In this document: one piece after another, positions 8,934 through 17,201 of the stretch
Numbering within the stretch: position 1 is the first letter of the stretch
Layout: each line of letters begins with the position of its first letter
Origin: CAWKOH01 sp963851245
GTDB lineage: Bacteria; Actinomycetota; Acidimicrobiia; Acidimicrobiales; Palsa-688
DNA: 64,000 nt
Reading direction: 5' to 3'
Assembly: GCA_963851245.1 (NCBI GenBank)
Contig: CAWKOH010000005.1
Span: 248,001 to 312,000, forward strand
Made by a program: the position numbers and the translations under genes
Notes under the pieces: generated by a model
Databases searched by the model: none
What the model was told of the DNA's origin: nothing
What the model saw: the letters and a program-made list of their open reading frames with translations, nothing else

Positions 8934-10066
8934 TCAGCCGGTCCTCGCGTCGCCTCGGGCTCGGGCTTCAGCTGCTTGTAGTTCCCATTTGCGTTCGATC
9001 TGTCCGAAGTGCCAGATGGCCAGGGCGACGATCCAGGTGACTACGAATACGCCCACGATGATGAACCCGGCTCGATTGATGTTGAAGTTCTGCAGGTAGT
9101 CCCAGAACCCGCCGGTAAGGTTGTACTCGCTGGCGACGAGGCCGAGGATTTCGATGGTGCCGATGAAGAGGGCCACGAAGACCGAGAGTCCGGTGATGGT
9201 CAGGTTGTAGTAGATCTTGCGGATGGGTTTGGCGAAGGCCCAGTCGTAGGCGAAGTTCATGAAGCAGCCGTCGATGGTGTCGAAGAGGCACATGCCCGCG
9301 GCGAAGAGGATGGGCAGGGACAGCACGGCGTAGAAGGGAAGGCCGCCGACCACGGCGGAGCCCGCCAGGACCAGCAGGGCCACTTCGGTGGCGGTGTCGA
9401 AGCCCAGCCCGAAGAGCACCCCGACGGGGTACATCTTCCAGGGGGTGTCGATGCGCTTGGCGTAGCCGCCCAGGAACCGGTTCATCAGGCCCCGGTTATC
9501 GAGCTGGCGCTCCAGTTCGGCGTCGTCGTATTTACCCTGGCGCATCTCCCGGGACACCTTGATGATCGAGCCAGCACCACGAGGTTCAACAGGGCGATCA
9601 GGTACAGGAAGGTGCCCGAAACAAGCGTGCCGACGATGCCGGTCCAGTGGTGCAGCCCGGAGTTGTCGTCCTTGACCTGGCTGTTGAGGGCTCGGATACC
9701 GAAGTTCAACAGCACGGCCAGCAGGAACACGATGGTGGAGTGGCCCAGCGAGAAGAAGTAGCCGACGCTCGACGGGCGCTTGCCGTCCTGGATCAGTTTC
9801 CGGGTGGTGTTATCGATAGCGGCGATGTGGTCGGCGTCAAAGGCGTGGCGGATGCCGAGGGTGTAGGCCAGAACACCGGTCCCGAACCCGAAGATCTTGG
9901 GTCCCGTGCCCGACAGGTGGTAGTGCCCGCTGACGGCGGCGGCGAGCATCAGCCAACCGAGCACATTGAGCCCGACGATGGTCAGGGCCATGCCCCCCAC
10001 CCGCAGCCATTCGTTGGGTGTCAGCCCGTCCCGGATCTTCACGAATCTGGCTCTTGGGTCGGCCAT
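8934..10066 (-). pseudogene. NiCoT-family nickel/cobalt transporter, frameshifted
   Basis: A membrane permease of the HoxN/NixA type broken into two frames. The N-terminal part (ATG at 10066, preceded by GGAGGGG) carries the family signature RHAFDADHIAAIDN, in which HAFDADH binds the metal, and runs to LLNLVVLA near 9570. The rest continues in another frame as IIKVSREMRQGKYDD through LFGLGFDTATEV and LFDTIDG to 8934. The two frames join cleanly at about 9560-9580, so one base is missing or two added. It is divergent from a Fur-family regulator. Either a sequence error or a recent null allele; the break is not a UGA. Confidence 0.88.
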
Positions 10067-10111
10067 CAGGTGCACCCCTCCGCGACGGTGACGGCCCGCA
10101 CCTTAGAGAAG

Positions 10112-10128
10112 TTGCGTCCAGCTTGCAA
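10112..10128. promoter_or_regulatory. Nur-like operator box
   Basis: TTGCGTCCAGCTTGCAA lies 46 bases upstream of the transporter start. It fits the Streptomyces nickel regulator box tGCaa-N5-ttGCA, which I recall from work on Nur, with one half site degenerate (TGCGT, 5-base spacer, TTGCA). It sits between a nickel/cobalt permease and a Fur-family gene, where such a box would be expected. Confidence 0.45.
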
Positions 10129-10231
10129 GAGGGAACTGAGCGCGCTACCGTGCCATCCCGGCAGGGGGTCGAGGTCGATACATTTCTGTGAGGGCTCTTG
10201 TCCACTGCTGATTGAAGCTCGGACGGTTACG

Positions 10232-10714
10232 GTGACAAAAGCGGCAAAACCAGCTCAGACCACCGGGGCGGTCGGCACGGTCGAGGACGTGCTGGCTATC
10301 TACAGGGCCCGAGGGGGCCGGGTGACCAGCTCCCGCCGGCTCCTGCTGCACGCCCTTTTCGACGTTCCCCGGGACCGCACCGCAGAAGAGATCGCCGCTG
10401 AGGTCCAAGCTGACAACCCGGACGTCAACCTCTCCACCATCTACCGCAACCTGGACGAACTGGAACGACTGGGCGTAATAGTGCATGCTCACCTGGCCCA
10501 CGGCCCCGCCACCTACCATCTGGCCGCCCTCGCCCACGGTCACCTGGTTTGCGAGGAGTGCGGGGCCACCATCGAAACCCCCGGCGATGTGTTCACAGGC
10601 CTGGCCCAAACGGCCGAGTCCCGCTATGGCTTCGAGATCCACCCCTACCACTTCGCCGTACCAGGACGCTGCCAACAGTGTCGCAAGCGGAGTCGCCGGT
10701 CGAAGGGTACCTAG
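10232..10714 (+). CDS. Fur-family transcriptional regulator (Nur/Zur-like)
   Basis: A 160-aa ferric-uptake-type repressor with a GTG start. The N-terminal winged helix includes GGRVTSSRRLLLHALFD and VNLSTIYRNLDELERLG. The dimerisation part has a regulatory site with HGHLVCEECGA and a second Cys pair CQQCRKR near the C-terminus, forming the structural zinc site. Divergence from a NiCoT permease suggests nickel sensing (Nur) over iron or zinc, but metal choice is inferred from context only. The ribosome site is weak. Confidence 0.9.
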   Translation: MTKAAKPAQTTGAVGTVEDVLAIYRARGGRVTSSRRLLLHALFDVPRDRTAEEIAAEVQADNPDVNLSTIYRNLDELERLGVIVHAHLAHGPATYHLAALAHGHLVCEECGATIETPGDVFTGLAQTAESRYGFEIHPYHFAVPGRCQQCRKRSRRSKGT

Positions 10715-10797
10715 CCCCAGGCTGCTCTCACGCCAGTTGATAAGGCCATGGTGGAATTGGCAACTCGGTCCGAACGCGGCCCGCCTACGATTCTGCT

Positions 10798-11340
10798 GTG
10801 ATCGCCCCCACTGAGCTCCGTGCCGAGCGGCTGGTTCTGCGACGCTGGCAGGCATCTGACCGGGCGCCTTTCGCAGCCTTGAACGCCGACCCGCTGGTAA
10901 TGGAGTATTACCCCTCGACCCTAACCGCTGTCGAGAGCGACGCCATGATCGATCAGATCGAGGAGACATTCGCCGCTGATCACCTGGGACTTTGGGCGGT
11001 CGAGGTCACTGGTGTCATTCCCTTCGCTGGCTACGTCGGGCTGTGGCCCGCTCGCTTTCCGGCACCGTTCCCACCAGCGATTGAGGTCGGTTGGCGGCTG
11101 GCGAGATCGTACTGGGGTTACGGATATGCCACCGAGGCAGCTCGGGTGGCGGTTGACGACGGCTTCGAGAGGCTGGGTCTGAGCGAAATCGTGTCGTTCA
11201 CTGCCGCGATCAATGAACGATCGCGGAAGGTCATGGAGAGGTTGGGAATGACCCACGCCCCCGAAGAGGACTTCGAGCACCCCAATGTTCAAGTGGGTCA
11301 TCCCTTGCGACGGCACGTGTTGTACCGCCTCAGGGTCTGA
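10798..11340 (+). CDS. GNAT family N-acetyltransferase (RimJ/RimL type)
   Basis: A 180-aa acetyltransferase of the Acetyltransf_3 class. It opens with LRAERLVLRRWQASDRAPF, and the acetyl-CoA-binding region is IEVGWRLARSYWGYGYATEAARVAVDDGF, ending with NERSRKVMERLGM. The start is a GTG at 10798. The substrate (protein N-terminus or small molecule) is not readable. A 16-base gap separates it from the convergent gene. Confidence 0.85.
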   Translation: MIAPTELRAERLVLRRWQASDRAPFAALNADPLVMEYYPSTLTAVESDAMIDQIEETFAADHLGLWAVEVTGVIPFAGYVGLWPARFPAPFPPAIEVGWRLARSYWGYGYATEAARVAVDDGFERLGLSEIVSFTAAINERSRKVMERLGMTHAPEEDFEHPNVQVGHPLRRHVLYRLRV

Positions 11341-11356
11341 GACAGGGCGAAGACTG

Positions 11357-11857
11357 CTAGCGGACCAGCCGTAGCGTGGCCGGTGCGGGCATCGGATACG
11401 CCAGTTGGGCAATCACATCGTCCAGCGAACCCTTAGCATTGCCGTCCCGCTCCATCGTCGCCCACTTGAGGATGGATGATTCGTGTCGGACCATGGACAC
11501 AAGCACCTCCTTGTCGGATTCATCCCCGATCTCGGCGATAACCTCGAACTGAGCCAAGAAGTCCTCGATGACGGGGACGTTGAGAGCCATGAATTCCTTC
11601 CATGAACTGTCGCGATAAGCCCCGATCGCCAACTCGATGAGAGACGGATCAACGGTCTCATCCAGCGAGACACCATGCTTGTATAGCAAGGGACGCAGCC
11701 TTACCTTCGTCTCCGACTCCAACTGGAGCAGTGTGGAGAAGTGATAACGATCCCGGTCGTCTCTCGATTGGTCAACGAGAGCGAGGAACAATTTCTCTCC
11801 CAGGATCTCGCTCTCGTACAACACCCGGGTGCAGCCTGGATATAACAGATCTTCCAT
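11357..11857 (-). CDS. Hypothetical all-helical protein
   Basis: A 166-aa soluble protein with no signal peptide that I do not recognise. It is predicted mostly helical; charged heptad-like stretches (HFSTLLQLESETKVRLRP, then VIEDFLAQFEVIAEIGD) and a C-terminal HESSILKWATMERDG give it the look of a four-helix bundle, perhaps ferritin-like, but no metal-ligand ExxH pair is visible. An AGGGGG sequence precedes the ATG. Confidence 0.6.
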   Translation of the reverse strand: MEDLLYPGCTRVLYESEILGEKLFLALVDQSRDDRDRYHFSTLLQLESETKVRLRPLLYKHGVSLDETVDPSLIELAIGAYRDSSWKEFMALNVPVIEDFLAQFEVIAEIGDESDKEVLVSMVRHESSILKWATMERDGNAKGSLDDVIAQLAYPMPAPATLRLVR

Positions 11858-11947
11858 GACGCCCCCTGTTGCTCATGCGGCGACTTGCCAAACAGCGGGA
11901 TCGTACCGCGGTGACGGTGGAATGGCTACCTTCCCGTCCCGACTGAC

Positions 11948-12271
11948 TCAGGCTGGGGTCCCGCCCGAGATAACCGCGGCGCGGTCTTCGACCGCGTCCT
12001 CCCCTGGCAGGCTTTGTTCGAACCGCCACATGAAGTAGGCCACGATCAGGATCCAGATGCCGGTGGCCAGGAAGGCGAAGAAGCCGACCGGACCGGCCAA
12101 TCCGACCACCGCCAGGACGAAGCTGACCCAGGCCATCCAGACCGGCAGGACTTTGGTCTTCAGGATGATGAACCCTGCCGCCCACATGGTGATCGACACC
12201 CCTATAACGATGGCCGCGGCACCGATGTCAGACGCTATGAAGTTCAGTGCCTGGGCGGTATCAGGGGTCAT
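11948..12271 (-). CDS. Small membrane protein, possibly 5'-truncated
   Basis: A 107-aa protein with three hydrophobic segments: IGAAAIVIGVSITMWAAGFI, WMAWVSFVLAVVGLAGPVGF and FLATGIWILIVAYFMW. A charged tail follows. The frame stays open for about 16 codons upstream of the ATG (ALLDSPKHM just before it) with no other start and no ribosome site, so this looks like the C-terminal part of a longer membrane protein whose 5' end has been lost. Function unknown. Confidence 0.55.
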   Translation of the reverse strand: MTPDTAQALNFIASDIGAAAIVIGVSITMWAAGFIILKTKVLPVWMAWVSFVLAVVGLAGPVGFFAFLATGIWILIVAYFMWRFEQSLPGEDAVEDRAAVISGGTPA

Positions 12272-12545
12272 GTGCTTGGGCGAGTCCAGCAGGGCGATGT
12301 TGGCCCCGGGAGAAGGTCAGGCCACCTTGTGAAGTCATTCCCTTTTCCCCTCCCTGGCGCGGTACAGGCTGCCCTTCGTCGAAGGCTGTAGCTTCCCTCT
12401 ATTCCGCCAGAGCATGATGCCCGAGCTGAGAGCCGTGGTCCAGTGGCAATAGTCGATTGGCCAGTGTGCATGATCCTCGCGGTTTCCCCAACAGCACCGG
12501 GGAGTCATGTCGGCCACCGGTCCCACTCGAGACGGGAGACAACAG

Positions 12546-13292
12546 ATGACTGATCACAAGGTCGGAACACGTGCAGAGTGGCTCGCGGCCCGGGTGAGCC
12601 TTCTCGAGGCCGAGAAAGCTCATACGCGTCGCGGCGACGAGCTGACCAGGATGCGGCAGGACCTGCCCTGGGTCCGGATCGACGAGGAGTACCGTTTCGA
12701 GACCGAGGAAGGGCCGGCGTCGCTGTCCGACCTCTTTGGGGGTCGCTCGCAGCTGCTCGTCTACCACTTCATGTTCGGGCCCGAATTCGAGGCCGGTTGC
12801 CCCGCCTGCTCGGCCATCGCCGACGGCTTCGACGGTTTCGTCGTCCACCTGGCCAATCACGATGTCACGCTCGGTGCGGTGTCGCGGGCGCCCCTCGCCC
12901 AACTGTTGAGGTTCAAGAGGCGGATGGGTTGGAGTTTTCCCTGGGCATCGTCGTTCGGCAGTGACTTTAACTACGACTTTCAGGCGGCGATGACCGAGGA
13001 GGAGCAGCAGTCCGGAGCTGTCGAGTACAACTTCCGGGTTACGGACATGCGGCCCGACCCCGGCACCATCCACGAGATGTCACCCGTCGGGACGGACTGG
13101 GCTACCTACAGCCGGGAACGCCCCGGCGTGAGCGCGTTCGCATTGGAGGACGGCGTCGTCTATCACACCTACTCGGCGTACGCCCGAGGCCTGGACGGTC
13201 TCTGGGGTATGTACCAATGGCTGGACCGGGCACCCCTCGGGCGCAACGAGATCGGGCAGTGGTTCCGTCGCCACGATGAATACGATTCGTGA
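12546..13292 (+). CDS. DUF899 thioredoxin-fold protein
   Basis: A 248-aa member of the DUF899 family. It shows the conserved start of the thioredoxin-like core (LPWVRIDEEYRFETEEG, LSDLFGGRSQLLVYHFMFGP), the GCPACS motif and FNYDF in the middle, and GLDGLWGMYQWLDRAP at the end. The cysteine pair suggests a redox role, but no activity is established for the family. I chose the ATG at 12546 after a GGGAG. The stop overlaps the start of the next gene (TGATG), so the three genes to 14862 form an operon. Confidence 0.9.
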   Translation: MTDHKVGTRAEWLAARVSLLEAEKAHTRRGDELTRMRQDLPWVRIDEEYRFETEEGPASLSDLFGGRSQLLVYHFMFGPEFEAGCPACSAIADGFDGFVVHLANHDVTLGAVSRAPLAQLLRFKRRMGWSFPWASSFGSDFNYDFQAAMTEEEQQSGAVEYNFRVTDMRPDPGTIHEMSPVGTDWATYSRERPGVSAFALEDGVVYHTYSAYARGLDGLWGMYQWLDRAPLGRNEIGQWFRRHDEYDS

Positions 13293-13714
13293 TGCCGGAC
13301 CCGGGATCCTCGGCAACTCCCCGGCCCAGGCCGGTTCCTACGCCCGAGACCAAGCACTTCTGGGATGGCACGGCGCTTGGTGAGCTACGCCTCCAGCGAT
13401 GCCGGGCTTGCAGGTCTGTCTACTTCCCACCGCAGCCGTATTGCCCTCGATGCGCCGGCGACGAGATCGAAGTGGTCTGCGCCTCGGGCCGCGGGTCCTT
13501 GTACAGCTACGTCATCAGCCACCTGGCCGCCCCCGGGTTCGACGCTCCATACGTAATCGGTGTCGTCGAGTTGGAAGAGGGCCCGCGGCTGCTGAGCAAC
13601 ATCATCGAAGTGCCGCCGGAGCCTGATCACTTGCCTCTTGACCTCCCCCTCGAAGCCGTATTTCACATCGTAGGCGAGGTCGCGTTGCCCCTCTTCAGGC
13701 CGCGACCGTCGTGA
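13292..13714 (+). CDS. DUF35 Zn-ribbon/OB-fold acyl-CoA-binding protein
   Basis: A 140-aa protein of the DUF35 family. The zinc ribbon is CRACRSVYFPPQPYCPRC (four Cys as two CxxC), followed by the OB-fold with SYVISHLAAPGFDAPYVIG. DUF35 proteins pair with thiolase-like subunits such as the steroid aldolase Ltp2. Here the stop overlaps the GTG of a thiolase-like gene by four bases, which fits that partnership. A GTG three bases upstream is an alternative start. Confidence 0.85.
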   Translation: MPDPGSSATPRPRPVPTPETKHFWDGTALGELRLQRCRACRSVYFPPQPYCPRCAGDEIEVVCASGRGSLYSYVISHLAAPGFDAPYVIGVVELEEGPRLLSNIIEVPPEPDHLPLDLPLEAVFHIVGEVALPLFRPRPS

Positions 13715-14862
13715 CGGGCGCCTCGACGGCCGCGATCGTCGGTGCGGCGGAGTCCGCTGAGATCGGCACTGTCCGCCAGTCGTCACTCGGGCTGGCGGCG
13801 GGCGCGGCCCGTCGCGCCCTCGCCGACTGTGGGTTGACACCGGCCGACGTCGACGGGGTGGCGATGAGCGGTCTGAACCCGTACCTCCCTACGCTGCTGG
13901 CCCACTCATTGGGGATCGAGGCGGCCTGGGTCGACGCCACGATGGTCGGTGGCTGCTCGAACGTGGTGCACCTCCGCCACGCCGTCGCCGCCATTCGCGC
14001 CGGCCAGTGCGAGGTCGTCCTGATCGCCCATGGTGAGAGTGGCCGTTCTCATATCGGAGGCGCCGCCTACCGGCCCACGCCCGATTCCTGGCAGGGACAG
14101 TTCGAGTTGCCGTTCGGGACGGTCGGACCCATGACCCTGCTCACGCTCGGTGCCCTTCGGTTCCTTCGCGACCGAGATCTCGACCGCCGCGCCCTGGCCG
14201 AGGTCGTCGTGGCCCAACGGGACTGGGCGGCTCGTAATCCTCGGGCCTTGCGCCGTGACCCGATCACCGTCCCCGAAGTGCTCGAGGCCCCCCTGGTTGC
14301 CTACCCTTTCACCCGCCCGATGTGCTGCGTGACGACCGACGCCGGGGGCGCGCTCGTGGTCACCTCAGCGGAGCGGGCCCGTGACCTGGCCCGCTCGCCG
14401 GTCTACGTGCTCGGCTCGGGCGAGGCGACAGGCGCGGCGATGGCGAGCCAGATGCCTGACCTCACCTCATCGGACGCATTCAAGCGCGCTGGCGCCGCCG
14501 CGTTCGGTGATGCCGGGGTTAACCCCTCGGACATCGATCACGCCATGCTCTACGACGCCATCGCGATCCTCCCCCTGATGGCGCTCGAGGACCTCCGGTT
14601 CGTGGGGCGCGGCGAATCCGGCGGGTTCGTGGCTGAGGGCAATACCGCCGTCGGGGGGCGGTTGCCAGTCAATACCAATGGCGGTGGGCTCAACTACACG
14701 CACAGCGGCATGTACGGCATGTACGCCCTTCAGGAGTCGGTACGCCAGCTCAGAGGCGAGGCTTCCGCCCAGGTCGCAGGGCTGACGACATCCTTGGCGC
14801 ACGCCATCGGCGGCATGTTCCAAGCGGCCGCCACGGCGATCCTCTCCACCGAGCCGGGTTGA
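13711..14862 (+). CDS. Thiolase-like acyl-CoA lipid-transfer protein/aldolase
   Basis: A 383-aa thiolase-fold protein of the SCP-x/lipid-transfer class. The nucleophilic-elbow region is MVGGCSNVVH, and the C-terminal catalytic loops are VNTNGGGLNYTHSGMYGMYAL and SLAHAIGGMF. The usual HAFG-type loops are altered, as in Ltp2-like retro-aldolases. It is translationally coupled to the DUF35 gene (GTGA overlap), which is the arrangement of the two-subunit steroid side-chain aldolases. A C-C bond-cleaving or acyl-transfer role on a CoA thioester is inferred; the substrate is unknown. Confidence 0.88.
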   Translation: MTGASTAAIVGAAESAEIGTVRQSSLGLAAGAARRALADCGLTPADVDGVAMSGLNPYLPTLLAHSLGIEAAWVDATMVGGCSNVVHLRHAVAAIRAGQCEVVLIAHGESGRSHIGGAAYRPTPDSWQGQFELPFGTVGPMTLLTLGALRFLRDRDLDRRALAEVVVAQRDWAARNPRALRRDPITVPEVLEAPLVAYPFTRPMCCVTTDAGGALVVTSAERARDLARSPVYVLGSGEATGAAMASQMPDLTSSDAFKRAGAAAFGDAGVNPSDIDHAMLYDAIAILPLMALEDLRFVGRGESGGFVAEGNTAVGGRLPVNTNGGGLNYTHSGMYGMYALQESVRQLRGEASAQVAGLTTSLAHAIGGMFQAAATAILSTEPG

Positions 14863-14916
14863 GAGCCCTCGTCCTTGTGGCCCCCGGCCCGGCCCCGGTG
14901 GCAGCCCGAGCCGGAT

Positions 14917-16086
14917 CTATTCGGCCGGGGTCGGGGTGATCGGGGCGTTGAGGTCCAGGCCGAAGTAAGCGGCGGGGTTCTCCAGGGTGACCTTGCGCAG
15001 TAGCTCCGGCTTGCCGTCGAAGGCCTTGTCCAGGTAGCTCTGCGAGTTCGGGAACGATCCAACGGAGTGGGGGAAGTCCGTACCCCACATGATGTTCTCC
15101 CACGGGATCAGTCCGGCCATATCCACGGCCCGGGGATCCCTGATCATCGAGAAGAAGCAGTGCTTCTTGATGTACTCGCTCGGCGTGAGCGACATGCGCC
15201 GCCCGTCGAACGCAGTGGAGAAGATCTCGTGGTTGTCGTCCATGAAGTACATGGTGGAAGGCAGCCAGCTGGCATTGGTCTCGGCGAAGTAGAGCTTGAT
15301 ATCGGGGAACCGGTCGAATACGCCCGACGCCATGAGCTGGGCCATGCAATATACCGGGGAGTGGGAACCCGCCCGCTGGCACAGCGCCGACGCGTACGGC
15401 TGACCGGCGGTCCCGGTGCCGGGGCTTATTGCCGGAGCCCGGATCTCACCGAAGCCAAAGTGAGGGGCGATCGCCATCCCGAGCTCCAGGCAGGTCTCCC
15501 AGAAGCGGTCGTCCTCTGGTGCGGCGAAGCCGGAACCATTCGGGAACATGTAGAAGGCCACGCTGCGCAAACCGGCCTGGTGAGCGAAGCGTACCTCTTC
15601 GACAGCGTCGCCGAGGTTCGAGACCGGGGTGACGGAGTTGCCGATGAGCCGGTCCGGGGCAACGGCGCAGTAGTCATGGGCGAGCCAGGTGTTGTACGCC
15701 CGGATCATCGACCTGTACACGTCACGATCAGAGATGCCCTCTAAGAAGCGGGTCGCGAACACGGGCGGGAACAGGACCTCGGCGTCGATCCCGTCCTCGT
15801 CCTGTTCCCGGAGCCTCTGGGAGGCGGGCCCAGCCCCATCGTTGGGCGAACCGTCGGGCCGAAAGTACGAGGCGGCGCTGAAGCTGATCGAACCGCGGCC
15901 GGTGATGTTCTGCCCGTTCTTCAGCAGGGGCTGGCCCTCGACGATCCAACCCTCACCCCCGCCGGACAGGTCGACCAGGCGGGGCGCCCGGTCCTTCCAC
16001 TTTTCGGGGACGTACTTCACCCACGGGTCGGGCGGGGTCTCGACGTGCCCATCGGCTGAAATGACCTGGTAATGACGCTCAGACAC
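14917..16086 (-). CDS. Amidohydrolase-2 family protein
   Basis: A 389-aa TIM-barrel hydrolase or decarboxylase of the Amidohydro_2 family. The N-terminal metal motif is SADGHVETPPDPW, QRLREQDEDGIDAEVLFPP follows, and MWGTDFPHSVGSFP near residue 340 carries the conserved Asp. Family members include aromatic decarboxylases (ACMSD, gamma-resorcylate) and meta-fission hydrolases. The DGH in place of the usual DxH keeps the final His. It is one of five such genes in the window. Convergent with the thiolase gene. Confidence 0.9.
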   Translation of the reverse strand: MSERHYQVISADGHVETPPDPWVKYVPEKWKDRAPRLVDLSGGGEGWIVEGQPLLKNGQNITGRGSISFSAASYFRPDGSPNDGAGPASQRLREQDEDGIDAEVLFPPVFATRFLEGISDRDVYRSMIRAYNTWLAHDYCAVAPDRLIGNSVTPVSNLGDAVEEVRFAHQAGLRSVAFYMFPNGSGFAAPEDDRFWETCLELGMAIAPHFGFGEIRAPAISPGTGTAGQPYASALCQRAGSHSPVYCMAQLMASGVFDRFPDIKLYFAETNASWLPSTMYFMDDNHEIFSTAFDGRRMSLTPSEYIKKHCFFSMIRDPRAVDMAGLIPWENIMWGTDFPHSVGSFPNSQSYLDKAFDGKPELLRKVTLENPAAYFGLDLNAPITPTPAE

Positions 16087-16229
16087 AGCTGGCCCTCCTT
16101 ACTTCTTCGCCATCCTAAATAATTCGGCGCCCGCCGCGCACGCCCCGAACCGGAAGCTCTCTCGCTGCGGCGTATAGGAGCGATTCCGGACCGCCAGGGC
16201 CCATCGGTGAGGTGGTCGCCTTTCCTGCC

Positions 16230-17201
16230 TCAGCTCTCGGCCGTCGAGGCGTCGTTTTCTCCGCCAGTTTGGCGCGCCTGGACGAACTCGAAACCAAAAC
16301 GTCCCTTCACGCAGAGGTTCCCCATCGTGACGTCATGGTCGAGCGGCGAGGTCACCTTGACGATCCTGTTGTCCTGGACATGGAGATCGAGGTTGCAGCC
16401 CACCCCGCAGTACGGGCAGATGGTCCGGGTCACCTCCTGTCGGCTCTCGTCCCAGGTGCCGTCTCGGCGCATGGTGTGCTCGCTCTCGAACATAAGGGCG
16501 CCCGTCGGGCACACGGCGATGCAGTTCCCGCAGTACACGCAGGCCGAGTCGGGCAAGCCGACGTCATACTCGGTTGAGATCCGCGCCTCGAAGCCTCGGC
16601 CTGCTACGGCGATAGCAAAGGTGTTTTGCGCCTCCGGGCCGCACGCCTCGACGCACTTGTAGCAGAGGATGCAGCGGCCGTAGTCCCTCAAGTAGAGGGG
16701 GTTGTCGTGCTTCGGCGGCTGGGCGACCGTGGCCGCTTCGCGGCCGTCACCCACTTTATGCCTCCCGGCGTGGGCGTGGTCACGTTCCCCGGCTGCCAGA
16801 GGGGGTGCCGGGTGACCGTGGCGCTCGGGGCGAGCACCGTAGCTCGCGATCCAGCCGGTCACGTCTTCCCCGGCGAGGGAAAGGTCGACGGAGGAGGCGA
16901 GGAGCTCGAGCACCATCCGGCGGCTCGTTCTCACTCGCTCCGAGTCGGTCAGCACCGTCATCCCTGCCTCTACCTTGCGGGAGCAGGACGGTACGAGGGT
17001 GCGGGATCCCTCGAGCTCGACGACACAGACCCTGCAGACGTTGACGGGTGCGAGAGTCTCCAGATAGCAGAGTGTCGGTGTCTTGACGCCGCTGGCACGA
17101 AGAACATCGAGGATCGTGTCGCCCTCCAGCGCGGTGACCGTCTCGCCATCGACGCTGAGTTCGACCCTACGGCGCAGGGTCACCCGCACTGCCGCTGTCA
17201 T
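16230..17201 (-). CDS. Formate dehydrogenase iron-sulfur subunit (NuoG-like) with Fe4S4/MGD domain
   Basis: A 323-aa electron-transfer subunit. Residues about 10-90 are a 2Fe-2S ferredoxin (CYLETLAPVNVCRVC plus a later Cys), followed by a His-rich linker and two 4Fe-4S sites (CILCYKCVEAC and CVYCGNCIAVC). The last about 70 residues hold ICPYCGVGCNLDL and GNLCVKGRFGFEF, the Fe4S4 domain that normally starts the molybdopterin catalytic chain. That domain is missing from the catalytic gene next door, so the two chains probably complete one active site. It is the last gene of the operon, overlapping the previous one by ATGA. Confidence 0.88.
   Translation of the reverse strand: MTAAVRVTLRRRVELSVDGETVTALEGDTILDVLRASGVKTPTLCYLETLAPVNVCRVCVVELEGSRTLVPSCSRKVEAGMTVLTDSERVRTSRRMVLELLASSVDLSLAGEDVTGWIASYGARPERHGHPAPPLAAGERDHAHAGRHKVGDGREAATVAQPPKHDNPLYLRDYGRCILCYKCVEACGPEAQNTFAIAVAGRGFEARISTEYDVGLPDSACVYCGNCIAVCPTGALMFESEHTMRRDGTWDESRQEVTRTICPYCGVGCNLDLHVQDNRIVKVTSPLDHDVTMGNLCVKGRFGFEFVQARQTGGENDASTAES

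Noticed and set aside
9560..9580. Possibility that the NiCoT break is a selenocysteine or programmed site
   Set aside because: The two halves are in different frames; no in-frame UGA lies at the join and no SECIS-like hairpin follows.
9647..10231. N-terminal extension of the Fur-family frame
   Set aside because: The first 195 codons are antisense to the NiCoT gene; the Fur fold starts after the GTG at 10232.
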